In this document: positions 32,761 to 40,420 of the stretch, piece by piece
Numbering within the stretch: the first letter of the stretch is position 1
Layout: every line of letters begins with the position of its first letter
From: AC-51 sp036265325
GTDB lineage: Bacteria; Actinomycetota; UBA4738; HRBIN12
DNA length: 55,895 nucleotides
Assembly: GCA_036265325.1 (NCBI GenBank)
Contig: DATAPH010000085.1
Span: 1 to 55,895, forward strand
Reading direction: 5' to 3'
Notes under the pieces: model-generated
Database searches by the model: none
Told to the model about the DNA's origin: nothing
What the model saw: only the letters and a program-made list of their open reading frames with translations
Translations under genes and position numbers: made by a program

Positions 32761-33629
32761 CGCGCCAGGCGCTCGGCGGCGATCCGTGCGACCTGCGACG
32801 GCGTGCGGCCGACGGCGACCCCGGCGGCCTCGAGCGCCTCGGCCTTCGCCGCCGCCGTCCCCGCCGATCCGGTCACGATCGCGCCCGCGTGGCCCATCCG
32901 TTTGCCGGGCGGCGCCTCGAACCCCGCGATGTAGGCGACGACGGGCTTCGACACGCGCTCTCGGATGAACGCGGCCGCACGCTCTTCGTCGTCGCCGCCG
33001 ATCTCGCCGGTCATGATGATCAGGTCGGTGTCCGGGTCGGCCTCGAACAGCCGCAGCGACTCGATGAACCCGACGCCGTGGACGGGGTCGCCGCCCATCC
33101 CGATGCACGTCGATTGCCCGATCCCCGCGGTCGAGAGTTCGTGCACGATCTGATACACGAGCGTGCCCGAGCGGCTCACGAACCCCACCCGTCCCGGCAT
33201 GCAGACCTCGCCCGGGATGATCCCGACGTTCGCAACGCCCGGCGAGATCACGCCGGGGCAGTTCGGGCCGACGAGCGTCGTCTCGGTCCCTGCCAAGTAC
33301 GCGTGCACCGAAGCCATGTCTCTGACGGGGATGCCCTCGGTGATGCAGACGGCCAGCGCGACGCCCGCATCGGCCGCCTCCAAGATCGCGTCCGCGGCGA
33401 ACCGCGGCGGCACGAAGATCATGGACGTATCAGCGCCCGTTTGCGTCACGGCGTCCGCGACCGTGTCGAAGACCGGGATGCCCTCGACGTCCCGGCCGCC
33501 CTTGCCCGGCGTGACGCCGGCGACCACCGCCGTGCCGTAGGCGCGGTTCCGCAGCGTGTGGAACGTGCCCTCCGACCCCGTGATGCCCTGGACGAGGAGC
33601 TTGGTGTCCGAGCCGACCAGGACGCTCAT
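32757..33629 (-). CDS. sucD: Succinyl-CoA ligase alpha subunit
   Basis: The 290-residue protein has the CoA-binding fold at the start (LVQGITGSEGTFHT), the nucleotide-facing GPNCPGVISPG turn and the phosphohistidine loop GIGQSTCIGMGGDPVHG, followed by GEIGGDDEERAA. MGHAGAIVTG contains the catalytic His. It carries the phosphohistidine and the CoA site of the enzyme that makes ATP or GTP from succinyl-CoA. It overlaps sucC (ATGA) upstream and the membrane protein downstream, so three genes form one coupled unit. Confidence 0.96.
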   Translation of the reverse strand: MSVLVGSDTKLLVQGITGSEGTFHTLRNRAYGTAVVAGVTPGKGGRDVEGIPVFDTVADAVTQTGADTSMIFVPPRFAADAILEAADAGVALAVCITEGIPVRDMASVHAYLAGTETTLVGPNCPGVISPGVANVGIIPGEVCMPGRVGFVSRSGTLVYQIVHELSTAGIGQSTCIGMGGDPVHGVGFIESLRLFEADPDTDLIIMTGEIGGDDEERAAAFIRERVSKPVVAYIAGFEAPPGKRMGHAGAIVTGSAGTAAAKAEALEAAGVAVGRTPSQVARIAAERLAR

Positions 33630-34768
33630 GCCGCCGCGCCCGCGAGCCTTGCGGCTTCCTCCGCTGCGGCGTCCATCGTCGCGACCGGCACGATCCGAGG
33701 GTGCGCCGCGTCGGCGAGGATGCGACGGCCTTCCTCGGCGTTCGTCCCATCCAGCCGGACGACGATCGGGACCGTCGCCTCGACCTGCTGCAGCGCCTCG
33801 AGGATCCCCTGCGCGACCACGTCGCAGCGTGTGATCCCACCAAAGATGTTGATGAACACGCAGCGCACGGACGGATCGGACAAGATCACCTGCAGCGACG
33901 TCGCCATCTTCTCGGCGCTCGCACCGCCGCCGATGTCGAGGAAGTTCGCCGCCCGGCCGCCCGCTTGCGCGACGACGTCGAGCGTCGACATGACGAGGCC
34001 CGCGCCGTTGCCGATGATGCCGACCGACCCGTCGAGCTTCACGTACTGCAGATCCGCATCCTTCGCGCGCTTCTCCACGGGGTCGACCGGGAAGGCCGTT
34101 TGCAGCGCCTCGATGTCAGGGTGCCGGAACAGCGCGTTGTCGTCCACGGTGACCTTGGCATCGAGCGCGACGACCTCGCCGCCGTCCAGCTGCACGAGCG
34201 GGTTGATCTCGACGAGCGTGGCGTCGGCCTCCTGCACCACCGACCACATCGCGCGGAGCACCTGCGCGGCACCCTCGCGCGCCCCCATCGGCAACACTGC
34301 GACCAGCTCCCGAAGGTGCCAGGCGCGGAGCCCGAGCCCGGGGTTCACGTGCACGCGTCGGAGGGCCTCGGGACGCTCGCGCGCAAGCGTTTCGATATCC
34401 ATGCCGCCCTCGGCGGTGAGCATCCAGAGGTATTCGCCGACCGAGCGGTCGAGCAGCACCGAGGTGTAGAACTCCTGCGCGATCGGCAGCAGCTCTTCCA
34501 CGAGGACGCGCGTGACCGCGTGGCCCTTGAAGTCCGAGCCCAACATGCGCGCAGCCGCCTCGTGGGCCTCGTCCGCTGACCGGCAGAGCTCGACGCCGCC
34601 GCCCTTGCCGCGCCCGCCGACCTGCACCTGGACCTTCACCACCGAGCTGCCACCGAGCTCGTCGGTCGCCCTCGCCGCCTCGTCGGGCGTCTCGGCGACG
34701 AACCCGCGAGGTGCCGGGATCCCGTGGGCTCGGAACAGGTCCTTGCCCATGTGCTCGTAGAGATCCAA
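33626..34768 (-). CDS. sucC: Succinyl-CoA ligase beta subunit
   Basis: The 380-residue protein has the ATP-grasp domain (about 1-235: VKVQVQVGGRGKGGGV is the nucleotide loop and LVEINPLVQL carries the metal ligands) and the C-terminal ligase domain (NGAGLVMSTLD, FLDIGGGAS, FINIFGGI, VVRLDGTNAEEG). The start is a TTG: GGAGGG lies 5-10 nt upstream and the product then begins MDLYEHMGKDLFRAHG as in other SucC proteins; the next ATG would remove this conserved end. A TAGACT -10 box lies at 34807-34812. Confidence 0.95.
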   Translation of the reverse strand: MDLYEHMGKDLFRAHGIPAPRGFVAETPDEAARATDELGGSSVVKVQVQVGGRGKGGGVELCRSADEAHEAAARMLGSDFKGHAVTRVLVEELLPIAQEFYTSVLLDRSVGEYLWMLTAEGGMDIETLARERPEALRRVHVNPGLGLRAWHLRELVAVLPMGAREGAAQVLRAMWSVVQEADATLVEINPLVQLDGGEVVALDAKVTVDDNALFRHPDIEALQTAFPVDPVEKRAKDADLQYVKLDGSVGIIGNGAGLVMSTLDVVAQAGGRAANFLDIGGGASAEKMATSLQVILSDPSVRCVFINIFGGITRCDVVAQGILEALQQVEATVPIVVRLDGTNAEEGRRILADAAHPRIVPVATMDAAAEEAARLAGAAA

Positions 34769-34806
34769 CCGACCCTCCGGAACGGCAACCGCGCGAACGA
34801 GCGCGG

Positions 34807-34812
34807 AGTCTA
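34807..34812 (-). promoter_or_regulatory. Putative sucC -10 element
   Basis: AGTCTA on the plus strand reads TAGACT on the minus strand, 38 nt before the sucC TTG. The leader includes a GGAGGG ribosome binding site, so sucC is a leadered gene with a strong site compensating for its TTG start. Confidence 0.45.
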
Positions 34813-34926
34813 CCCAAGACCGCCGCAGGGCCTTGCCGGAACCGGGTCAGGTCGGCTCTCGGTGTACGCGAGTCGCGGGTACTTCTCCACCCGGCGGAAC
34901 CAGCTGCTCGACGCGCTCGGAGGCCG

Positions 34927-35337
34927 TCACCCGCTGCGGGTGGCGGTCTCCAGCCGATGTTGGAGCCACGCGACGATGTCGCCGGTCGGCGCACCGGGCG
35001 TGAAGATCTTCTCGACGCCTTCGTGCTCGAGCTTGGCGATGTCGTCGGCCGGGATGATGCCGCCGCCGAACACGACGATGTCCTCGGCGCCGCGCTCTCG
35101 CAGAAGCGCCACCACGCGGGGAAACAGCGTCATGTGCGCGCCGGAGTGCAGCGACAGCCCGACCGCGTCAGCGTCCTCCTGGATCGCGGTCTCGACGATC
35201 TGCTCCGGCGTCTGATGCAGCCCGGTGTAGATGACCTCGAAGCCGGCGTCGCGAAGCGCCCGGGCCACGATCTTCGCGCCGCGGTCGTGGCCGTCGAGGC
35301 CGGGCTTCGCGACGATCACGCGGTACTTCTCGGGCAT
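34927..35337 (-). CDS. Methylmalonyl-CoA mutase B12-binding subunit
   Basis: The 136-residue protein is a free-standing cobalamin-binding domain. GLDGHDRGAK holds the His that replaces the lower axial base of B12; SLHSGAHMTLFP and VFGGGIIP are the usual contacts of the nucleotide tail. Combined with the catalytic subunit at 12961-14538 it should form methylmalonyl-CoA mutase. IcmB-type subunits look alike, so the pairing is inferred from the Tyr/Arg signature of the only catalytic subunit in the window. TAGACT lies 7 nt before the ATG. Its neighbour, sucC, uses the product succinyl-CoA. Confidence 0.88.
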   Translation of the reverse strand: MPEKYRVIVAKPGLDGHDRGAKIVARALRDAGFEVIYTGLHQTPEQIVETAIQEDADAVGLSLHSGAHMTLFPRVVALLRERGAEDIVVFGGGIIPADDIAKLEHEGVEKIFTPGAPTGDIVAWLQHRLETATRSG

Positions 35338-35399
35338 GCGGGCGAGTCTATCGAACGCGCAGGTTGCGCCCTCGGGACTGCGCGGCGGAGGATGCGCCG

Positions 35400-36746
35400 A
35401 TGGGGACGACCTTCGGCTACGCGCGAGCGATCGACGACGCCTACATCGGCTATCGCATCGACGGCGAGGGTCCGATCGACATCGTGCAGCAGCCGGACTG
35501 GCCCGGCAACATCGACCAGGAATGGGACGAGGAATGGAACATCGAATGGCTCAGCGCGCTTGGGTCACTGGGTCGGGTGATCATGCACGACCACCGCGGC
35601 GTCGGGCTGTCGAGCCGGAACGTCGCACTGCCAACGCTCGAGACACGTGTCGCGGACCTGTTTTCGGTGCTCGATGCCGTCCGTGCCGAAGATCCCGTGA
35701 TGGTCGGCTATCTGTCGACCGGCGCCGTCAACGCCCTCGCTTGCGCCAGCCGACCGGGATTCGCGCGAGCCTTGGTGTGGGTCGACCCCGCGCCTCGATA
35801 CGCGCGGGCCATCGACTATCCCTGGGGGCGTTCCGCGCAGGACCTCGAGGATGAGATCGACCGGATAGCTGGTTGGGGCACGGAGGACTATGCATCGTGG
35901 TTCTGGAAGGACCAGGCCGAGACGGGGTTCGCCTTCGAGGCCGACGACGCGGTCGCGTGGTTGTCCAAAGCGAGCCGCAATGCCTGTACGCCCGACGTCG
36001 CCGCCGAGCTCGCGAGGATCTGGTACGACACCGACGTGCGCGGCGCGCTGCCAAGCGTTCGCACGCCGACGCTGCTCATCGCCCATGAAGAGGCGGAGAC
36101 GCTTGCGCAGGCTGAGATGGTCGCTGAGCTCATCGGTTCGGCGGAGCTCCTCGTGATGCCGAGTACGAGATGGACGTCGGAAGAGCACGGCTACGCGCTC
36201 GACGCCATCCGACGGTTCATCGGCGTCGCTCGCCCGCCGGTCGAGCTTGATGCGATCCTGGCCACCGTCCTGTTCACAGACATCGTCGATTCGACCCCCA
36301 AGCAGGCGTCGCTCGGGGATGCGGGCTGGAAGGACCTGATCGAGCGCCATCACGCGATCGTGCGTGACTGCCTGGCTCGGTGGCATGGCACGGAGAACGA
36401 CACGGCCGGCGACGGCTTCTACGCAACGTTCGAAGGCCCCGCCCGCGCGATCCGCTGCGCGCAGGAGATCGGCGATCGCGTGCAAACGCTCGGCATCGAG
36501 ATCCGCGCGGGCGTGCACACAGGTGAGTGCGAGCTCATCGACGGCAAGGTCGGTGGCCTCGCTGTCACGATCGGCGCACGGGTCGCGTCGAGCGCGGGCG
36601 CCTCGGAGGTACTCGTATCCCAGACGGTGAAGGATCTCGTCGCCGGGAGCGGCCTCTCGTTCGACGACGTCGGTGAGCGTGCGCTCAAGGGCGTGCCGGG
36701 TCTTTGGCGCATCTATCGGGTGGGCGGCATGACCTCGACGCGGTGA
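35400..36746 (+). CDS. Alpha/beta-hydrolase fused to class III nucleotide cyclase
   Basis: The 448-residue protein has an alpha/beta-hydrolase (about 1-265) and a class III cyclase homology domain (about 280-440), the layout of mycobacterial LipJ (Rv1900c). The hydrolase keeps HDHRGVG, but its nucleophile elbow reads VGYLSTG rather than GxSxG. The cyclase has both metal Asp residues (FTDIVDST and AGDGF); the purine-specifying Lys is replaced (NDTAGDG), and the transition-state Asn is not clear (VTIGARV has Thr-Ile). Activity may thus be unusual or lost. GGAGG 8 nt before the ATG supports the start. Confidence 0.85.
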   Translation: MGTTFGYARAIDDAYIGYRIDGEGPIDIVQQPDWPGNIDQEWDEEWNIEWLSALGSLGRVIMHDHRGVGLSSRNVALPTLETRVADLFSVLDAVRAEDPVMVGYLSTGAVNALACASRPGFARALVWVDPAPRYARAIDYPWGRSAQDLEDEIDRIAGWGTEDYASWFWKDQAETGFAFEADDAVAWLSKASRNACTPDVAAELARIWYDTDVRGALPSVRTPTLLIAHEEAETLAQAEMVAELIGSAELLVMPSTRWTSEEHGYALDAIRRFIGVARPPVELDAILATVLFTDIVDSTPKQASLGDAGWKDLIERHHAIVRDCLARWHGTENDTAGDGFYATFEGPARAIRCAQEIGDRVQTLGIEIRAGVHTGECELIDGKVGGLAVTIGARVASSAGASEVLVSQTVKDLVAGSGLSFDDVGERALKGVPGLWRIYRVGGMTSTR

Positions 36747-36792
36747 CGAAGCGCGTTCGCGGACGACATCCGTCCGTAAACTTGCTGACGCG

Positions 36793-36957
36793 ATGGCGCG
36801 CAAGAAGATCACGATCCGGCCGCCCGGCCTGAAGCCGACGACGAAGGTCGGCACACTCGGTCCGTACCGCGGACGTCTTGGGCTGGCCTGGGTGATCGCG
36901 CCCGTCGTCGTGGGTCTGCTGATCCTGGTGGCCGGCTACCTGGCGCTCACCCGCTGA
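36793..36957 (+). CDS. Small membrane protein ahead of formamidase-like gene (54 residues)
   Basis: The frame encodes 54 residues: a basic N terminus (MARKKITIRPPGLKPTT), a GPYRGRLG turn and one hydrophobic helix (about 32-52) ending ALTR. The basic end should remain in the cytoplasm. TAAACT (36777-36782) lies 10 nt before the ATG. The stop shares one base with the next ATG (TGATG), so the two genes are translationally coupled. It may anchor or assist the formamidase-like protein. I know no family. Confidence 0.65.
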   Translation: MARKKITIRPPGLKPTTKVGTLGPYRGRLGLAWVIAPVVVGLLILVAGYLALTR

Positions 36958-38411
36958 TGCTCGAGGCGTATTGCTGGCCGCGCTCGGTCGTCCCGGGTGA
37001 CCGCGTCGGCCTGCACATCTCGTCGGCCGCGCCATCGGTCACCGTGACCGTGACGCGCGACGCACTCGAGCCCGCCGAGGTCTGGCGCGCCGACGCCATC
37101 GCCGCGGGCGAGCATCCGAGGCCGGGCGACGCGAGCGCGAACGGCTGCGCGTGGCCGGCCGCGACGGAGATCCCGGTCGGCGAGTGGCCCTCCGGCTACT
37201 ACGCGGTCACCGTCACCGCAGGCGATGAACGCGCCGACGCGTTCCTGGTCGTGAGGGCCGGCGACCGTCGGCGGGCCGAGATCTTGCTGGTCCTGTCAAC
37301 CTCGACCTACGACGCCTACAACGACTGGGGCGGACCCTCGCTGTACACCGGCGGCACCAAGGTCTCGATGCAGCGTCCGATGGCGCCGGGGTTCCTCGTC
37401 AAGCCGGAACCGCACCGCCGCAAGATGCAGCCCAAGCCCGACCGCGAAGCGTTGTGGTTCTTCGAATGGGCCGAACCGCTCGGGCTGTCTGTGTGGAGCG
37501 GCGGCGCGGGATGGTGGAACTGGGAACGCGCGTTCGCGCACTGGGCGGAGCGCAACGGCTACGCGTTCGACGTCGCGATCTCGACGGACCTCGAGACGGT
37601 GCCCGGGGTGCTCGATGGCTACCGCCTGTTCGCGTGCGCCGGACACGACGAGTACTGGTCGTGGGGCATGCGCGACGCGCTCGACGCGCACACCGCGGCG
37701 GGCGGCAACGCCGCGATCCTGAGCGGCAACACGTGTTACTGGCAGGTCCGCTTCGACCACGACGCCGGCACGATGACGTGCTTCAAGTACGGCGCGGACG
37801 CCGACCCGGTCCTCGGAACCGCCGACGAACGCTTCCTGTCGGGCCCGTGGTCGCACCGGCTGGTCGGCCACCCCGAGACGTCGACGATCGGGCTCACGTT
37901 CACGCGAGGCGGCTACTCGCGGTACGGACTCGGCGTCCCGCGCGCGTCGGGCGCGTTCACCGTGCACCGCCCTGAGCACTGGCTCTTCGAGGGCACCGAC
38001 CTGCAGCCGGGCGACGCGCTCGGCTTGGCCGCCACGATCGTCGCGTATGAGGTCGACGGCTGTGCGATCGCACTCGGTCCCGACGGCCGACCGGTGCCGA
38101 CGCACGAGGATGGTGCGCCCGACACCCTCGAGATCCTCGCAACGGCGCCCGCGCGGCTGTGGGCGCAGCAGGATCAGCCGTCGCGCTACGCACACGAGCC
38201 CGGCGAGCTCGAACACACCGCGCTCGCGCTCTGGGGCGACGCGTGGCGGGACCGCCTCGACGAGATCGCGTACAACCACGCGGTGCTCGGCGTGTGGACG
38301 ACGCCCGCGGGCGGCACAATCGTCAACGTCGGCGTCACCGATTGGGCCTACGGGCTCGGCGACCCGATCATCGACCGGATCACGCGAACGATGCTCGACC
38401 GCCTCGGCTGA
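36957..38411 (+). CDS. N,N-dimethylformamidase beta-subunit-like protein
   Basis: The 484-residue protein resembles the C-terminal part of the large subunit of N,N-dimethylformamidase: LVLSTSTYDAYNDWGG, the WFFEWAEPLGLSVW stretch, FACAGHDEYWSWGMRD and AILSGNTCYWQVRF occur in the order of that family. The Tyr/Glu/His cluster supplies the mononuclear iron site in the known enzyme; HDEYW is present. It is about two-thirds the length of the characterised subunit and no small subunit gene is next to it, so the substrate is uncertain. It follows a 54-residue membrane protein with one shared base. Confidence 0.75.
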   Translation: MLEAYCWPRSVVPGDRVGLHISSAAPSVTVTVTRDALEPAEVWRADAIAAGEHPRPGDASANGCAWPAATEIPVGEWPSGYYAVTVTAGDERADAFLVVRAGDRRRAEILLVLSTSTYDAYNDWGGPSLYTGGTKVSMQRPMAPGFLVKPEPHRRKMQPKPDREALWFFEWAEPLGLSVWSGGAGWWNWERAFAHWAERNGYAFDVAISTDLETVPGVLDGYRLFACAGHDEYWSWGMRDALDAHTAAGGNAAILSGNTCYWQVRFDHDAGTMTCFKYGADADPVLGTADERFLSGPWSHRLVGHPETSTIGLTFTRGGYSRYGLGVPRASGAFTVHRPEHWLFEGTDLQPGDALGLAATIVAYEVDGCAIALGPDGRPVPTHEDGAPDTLEILATAPARLWAQQDQPSRYAHEPGELEHTALALWGDAWRDRLDEIAYNHAVLGVWTTPAGGTIVNVGVTDWAYGLGDPIIDRITRTMLDRLG

Positions 38412-40352
38412 TCAGCCGCGCAGGTGCTTCCCGAGGAACTCGAGGATCAGCTCGAACCGCTGCACCCGGTGCGTCGGACTCCCCGATCGTGTGAGCTCAT
38501 GACTCTCCGCCGGGAACCGAACGAACTCGACCTCACGGCCGAGAGCTCGGAGCATCGTGAACAGCTGTTCCCCCTGGTTGATCGGGCAGCGTAGGTCCTC
38601 CTCGGAGTGCAGGATCAGCAGCGGCGTCGTGATCTCGGCCGCGTACGTGAGCGGTGAGATCGCGCGGTACGCATCGGGTGCGTCCCAGGGGTAGGCGCCG
38701 ATATATCCCTTGAAGAACCCGCCGATGTCGCTCGAGCCGTCCTCCGACGCGATGTCGTTTACCGCCCGCTCCGAGATGGCGCAGCGGAAGCGGTCGGTGT
38801 GGCCGACGATCCACGACGTCATGTAGCCGCCGTAGGACCCGCCCATCACCGCCATCCGTTCGGCGTCGATGAAACCGAACCGCTTGATCGCCTCGTCGGT
38901 GACGGCCATCAGGTCGTCGTAGTCGACCGACCCCCAGCCCGGCCCGGCGTCGCCCACCGGCCCCCGGATCGCGCGGCCCCAGCTCTCGCTGTAGCCGGAA
39001 GAGCCTCGCGGATTCGCGTACACCACCACGTAGCCGGCTCCCGAATACACCTGGAACTCATCGAAGAACCGCTCGCCGTACTGCGTGAAGGGGCCGCCGT
39101 GGATCGACAGCACGGCCGGATAGGTCTCGTTCGGGTCGAACCCCGGCGGCCGGACGATCCACGCGGGCACCTCGGTGCCGTCCGGCGAGATCGCGGTGAA
39201 CGGCTCGGGTTCGCCGAGCGCGACCTCGGCGGCGAACTCCGCGCCGACGTCGGTCAGCCGGAGATCTCCGACCACCACCTCGGCGAGCGTCGTCGGCGTC
39301 GTCTCCGCGTACACCAGCGTGCCGTCGACCAGATCGAACCCGGCCAAGCCCGCGACATCCGCGATCGGCGTCGGCGCGCCGGTTCCGTCGGCGGGGACCG
39401 CGTAGATCGGCACACGCCCTTGGTCCTCGATCGGGAAGACGATGCGCTCGCCGTCCCAGATCGGCGCGCGCACCATCGGATACGGCGCGGCCGTGCGATC
39501 GAGGTCCTCCGTCAGGGTCGTGCGGTCGCCGGTGCTCACGTCAAGCACCGCGAGCCGGGCGTGCCGCGGCTCGTCGAACTCACCCGGGAACAAGAGGTAC
39601 GCGATCCGCCCGCCGTCCGGCGACCACACCGGCGCAAGGTGGCCGCCCTCGGTGGCCGTGAGCGGCCGCGGCTCCCCGCCGCCCACCGGCACGGTGAAGA
39701 CGTCGTTCGCCGTCCCGCGGTCCCAATCCGGATGCCGCGCCGACGTGAACGCGATCGTCGTCGAGTCCGGCGACCACGCCGGCCATTCGTCTTCGTAGTC
39801 GCCGTCGGTGAGTTGCTGCGGATCCGATCCATCCAAACCCACGACATACACGTGATGCACGCGGCCCTGCGTCCAGCCCTCATGGTCGAGCCGGTTCTGC
39901 AGACGGGTCAGCCGGCGCGGCGGCCGTTTCGAGGCGTCCTCCTCGTCGTCGTTGGGGTCGTGCGTCCGAGACGTGAACGCGATCCGTGAACCGTCGGGCG
40001 ACCACACCGGCGACTCGACCGCTTCGCGCACCCTCGTGAGCTGGCGGGACTCGCCGGGGCCGTCCGCAGGCAACACGAAGAGCTGGGCCGGGTCGTCGCC
40101 TCGCGCCGACGTGAACGCAAGCCACCGGCCGTCGGGCGACCACCTCGGGTTCCCGTCACGCTTGGCGCCCGCGGTCAGCTGCCGAGGATCGGCGTTGCCG
40201 TCGACCGGCACGGACCACACCGCGCTGCGCGGCTCGTGCGTCTCGTCGTCGACCCACGAGCGGACATACGCCACCGTCCGCGCGTCGGGCGACAGCCGGG
40301 GATCCGTCGCGTTCGTGAGCCGGTAGACGTCGTCGGGTCGCATGCCGCGCAC
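38412..40352 (-). CDS. S9 family prolyl oligopeptidase-type peptidase
   Basis: The 646-residue protein has an N-terminal beta-propeller with repeated PRWSPDG/PVWSPDG blades (about 15-390) and a C-terminal alpha/beta-hydrolase. The nucleophile is in GGSYGGYMTS, the Asp in LHSEEDLRCP and the His in ESHELTRSG, so the triad is complete. No signal peptide is seen; it probably cleaves small or acylated peptides in the cytoplasm. GAGAGGAG ends 6 nt before the GTG at 40352, while the ATG three codons later has poorer spacing. Its stop abuts the formamidase-like stop in TGATCA. Confidence 0.92.
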   Translation of the reverse strand: MRGMRPDDVYRLTNATDPRLSPDARTVAYVRSWVDDETHEPRSAVWSVPVDGNADPRQLTAGAKRDGNPRWSPDGRWLAFTSARGDDPAQLFVLPADGPGESRQLTRVREAVESPVWSPDGSRIAFTSRTHDPNDDEEDASKRPPRRLTRLQNRLDHEGWTQGRVHHVYVVGLDGSDPQQLTDGDYEDEWPAWSPDSTTIAFTSARHPDWDRGTANDVFTVPVGGGEPRPLTATEGGHLAPVWSPDGGRIAYLLFPGEFDEPRHARLAVLDVSTGDRTTLTEDLDRTAAPYPMVRAPIWDGERIVFPIEDQGRVPIYAVPADGTGAPTPIADVAGLAGFDLVDGTLVYAETTPTTLAEVVVGDLRLTDVGAEFAAEVALGEPEPFTAISPDGTEVPAWIVRPPGFDPNETYPAVLSIHGGPFTQYGERFFDEFQVYSGAGYVVVYANPRGSSGYSESWGRAIRGPVGDAGPGWGSVDYDDLMAVTDEAIKRFGFIDAERMAVMGGSYGGYMTSWIVGHTDRFRCAISERAVNDIASEDGSSDIGGFFKGYIGAYPWDAPDAYRAISPLTYAAEITTPLLILHSEEDLRCPINQGEQLFTMLRALGREVEFVRFPAESHELTRSGSPTHRVQRFELILEFLGKHLRG

Positions 40353-40420
40353 GAGTTGCTCCTCTCCCAGATGCCTTCGGTCGATAGTGCCACGGACGCG
40401 CCGGAAGCGCGGAGGCCGCC

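Noticed and set aside
32761..33108. N-terminal extension of the PerM-like protein
   Set aside because: Out-of-frame translation of sucD; the true ATG overlaps the sucD stop.
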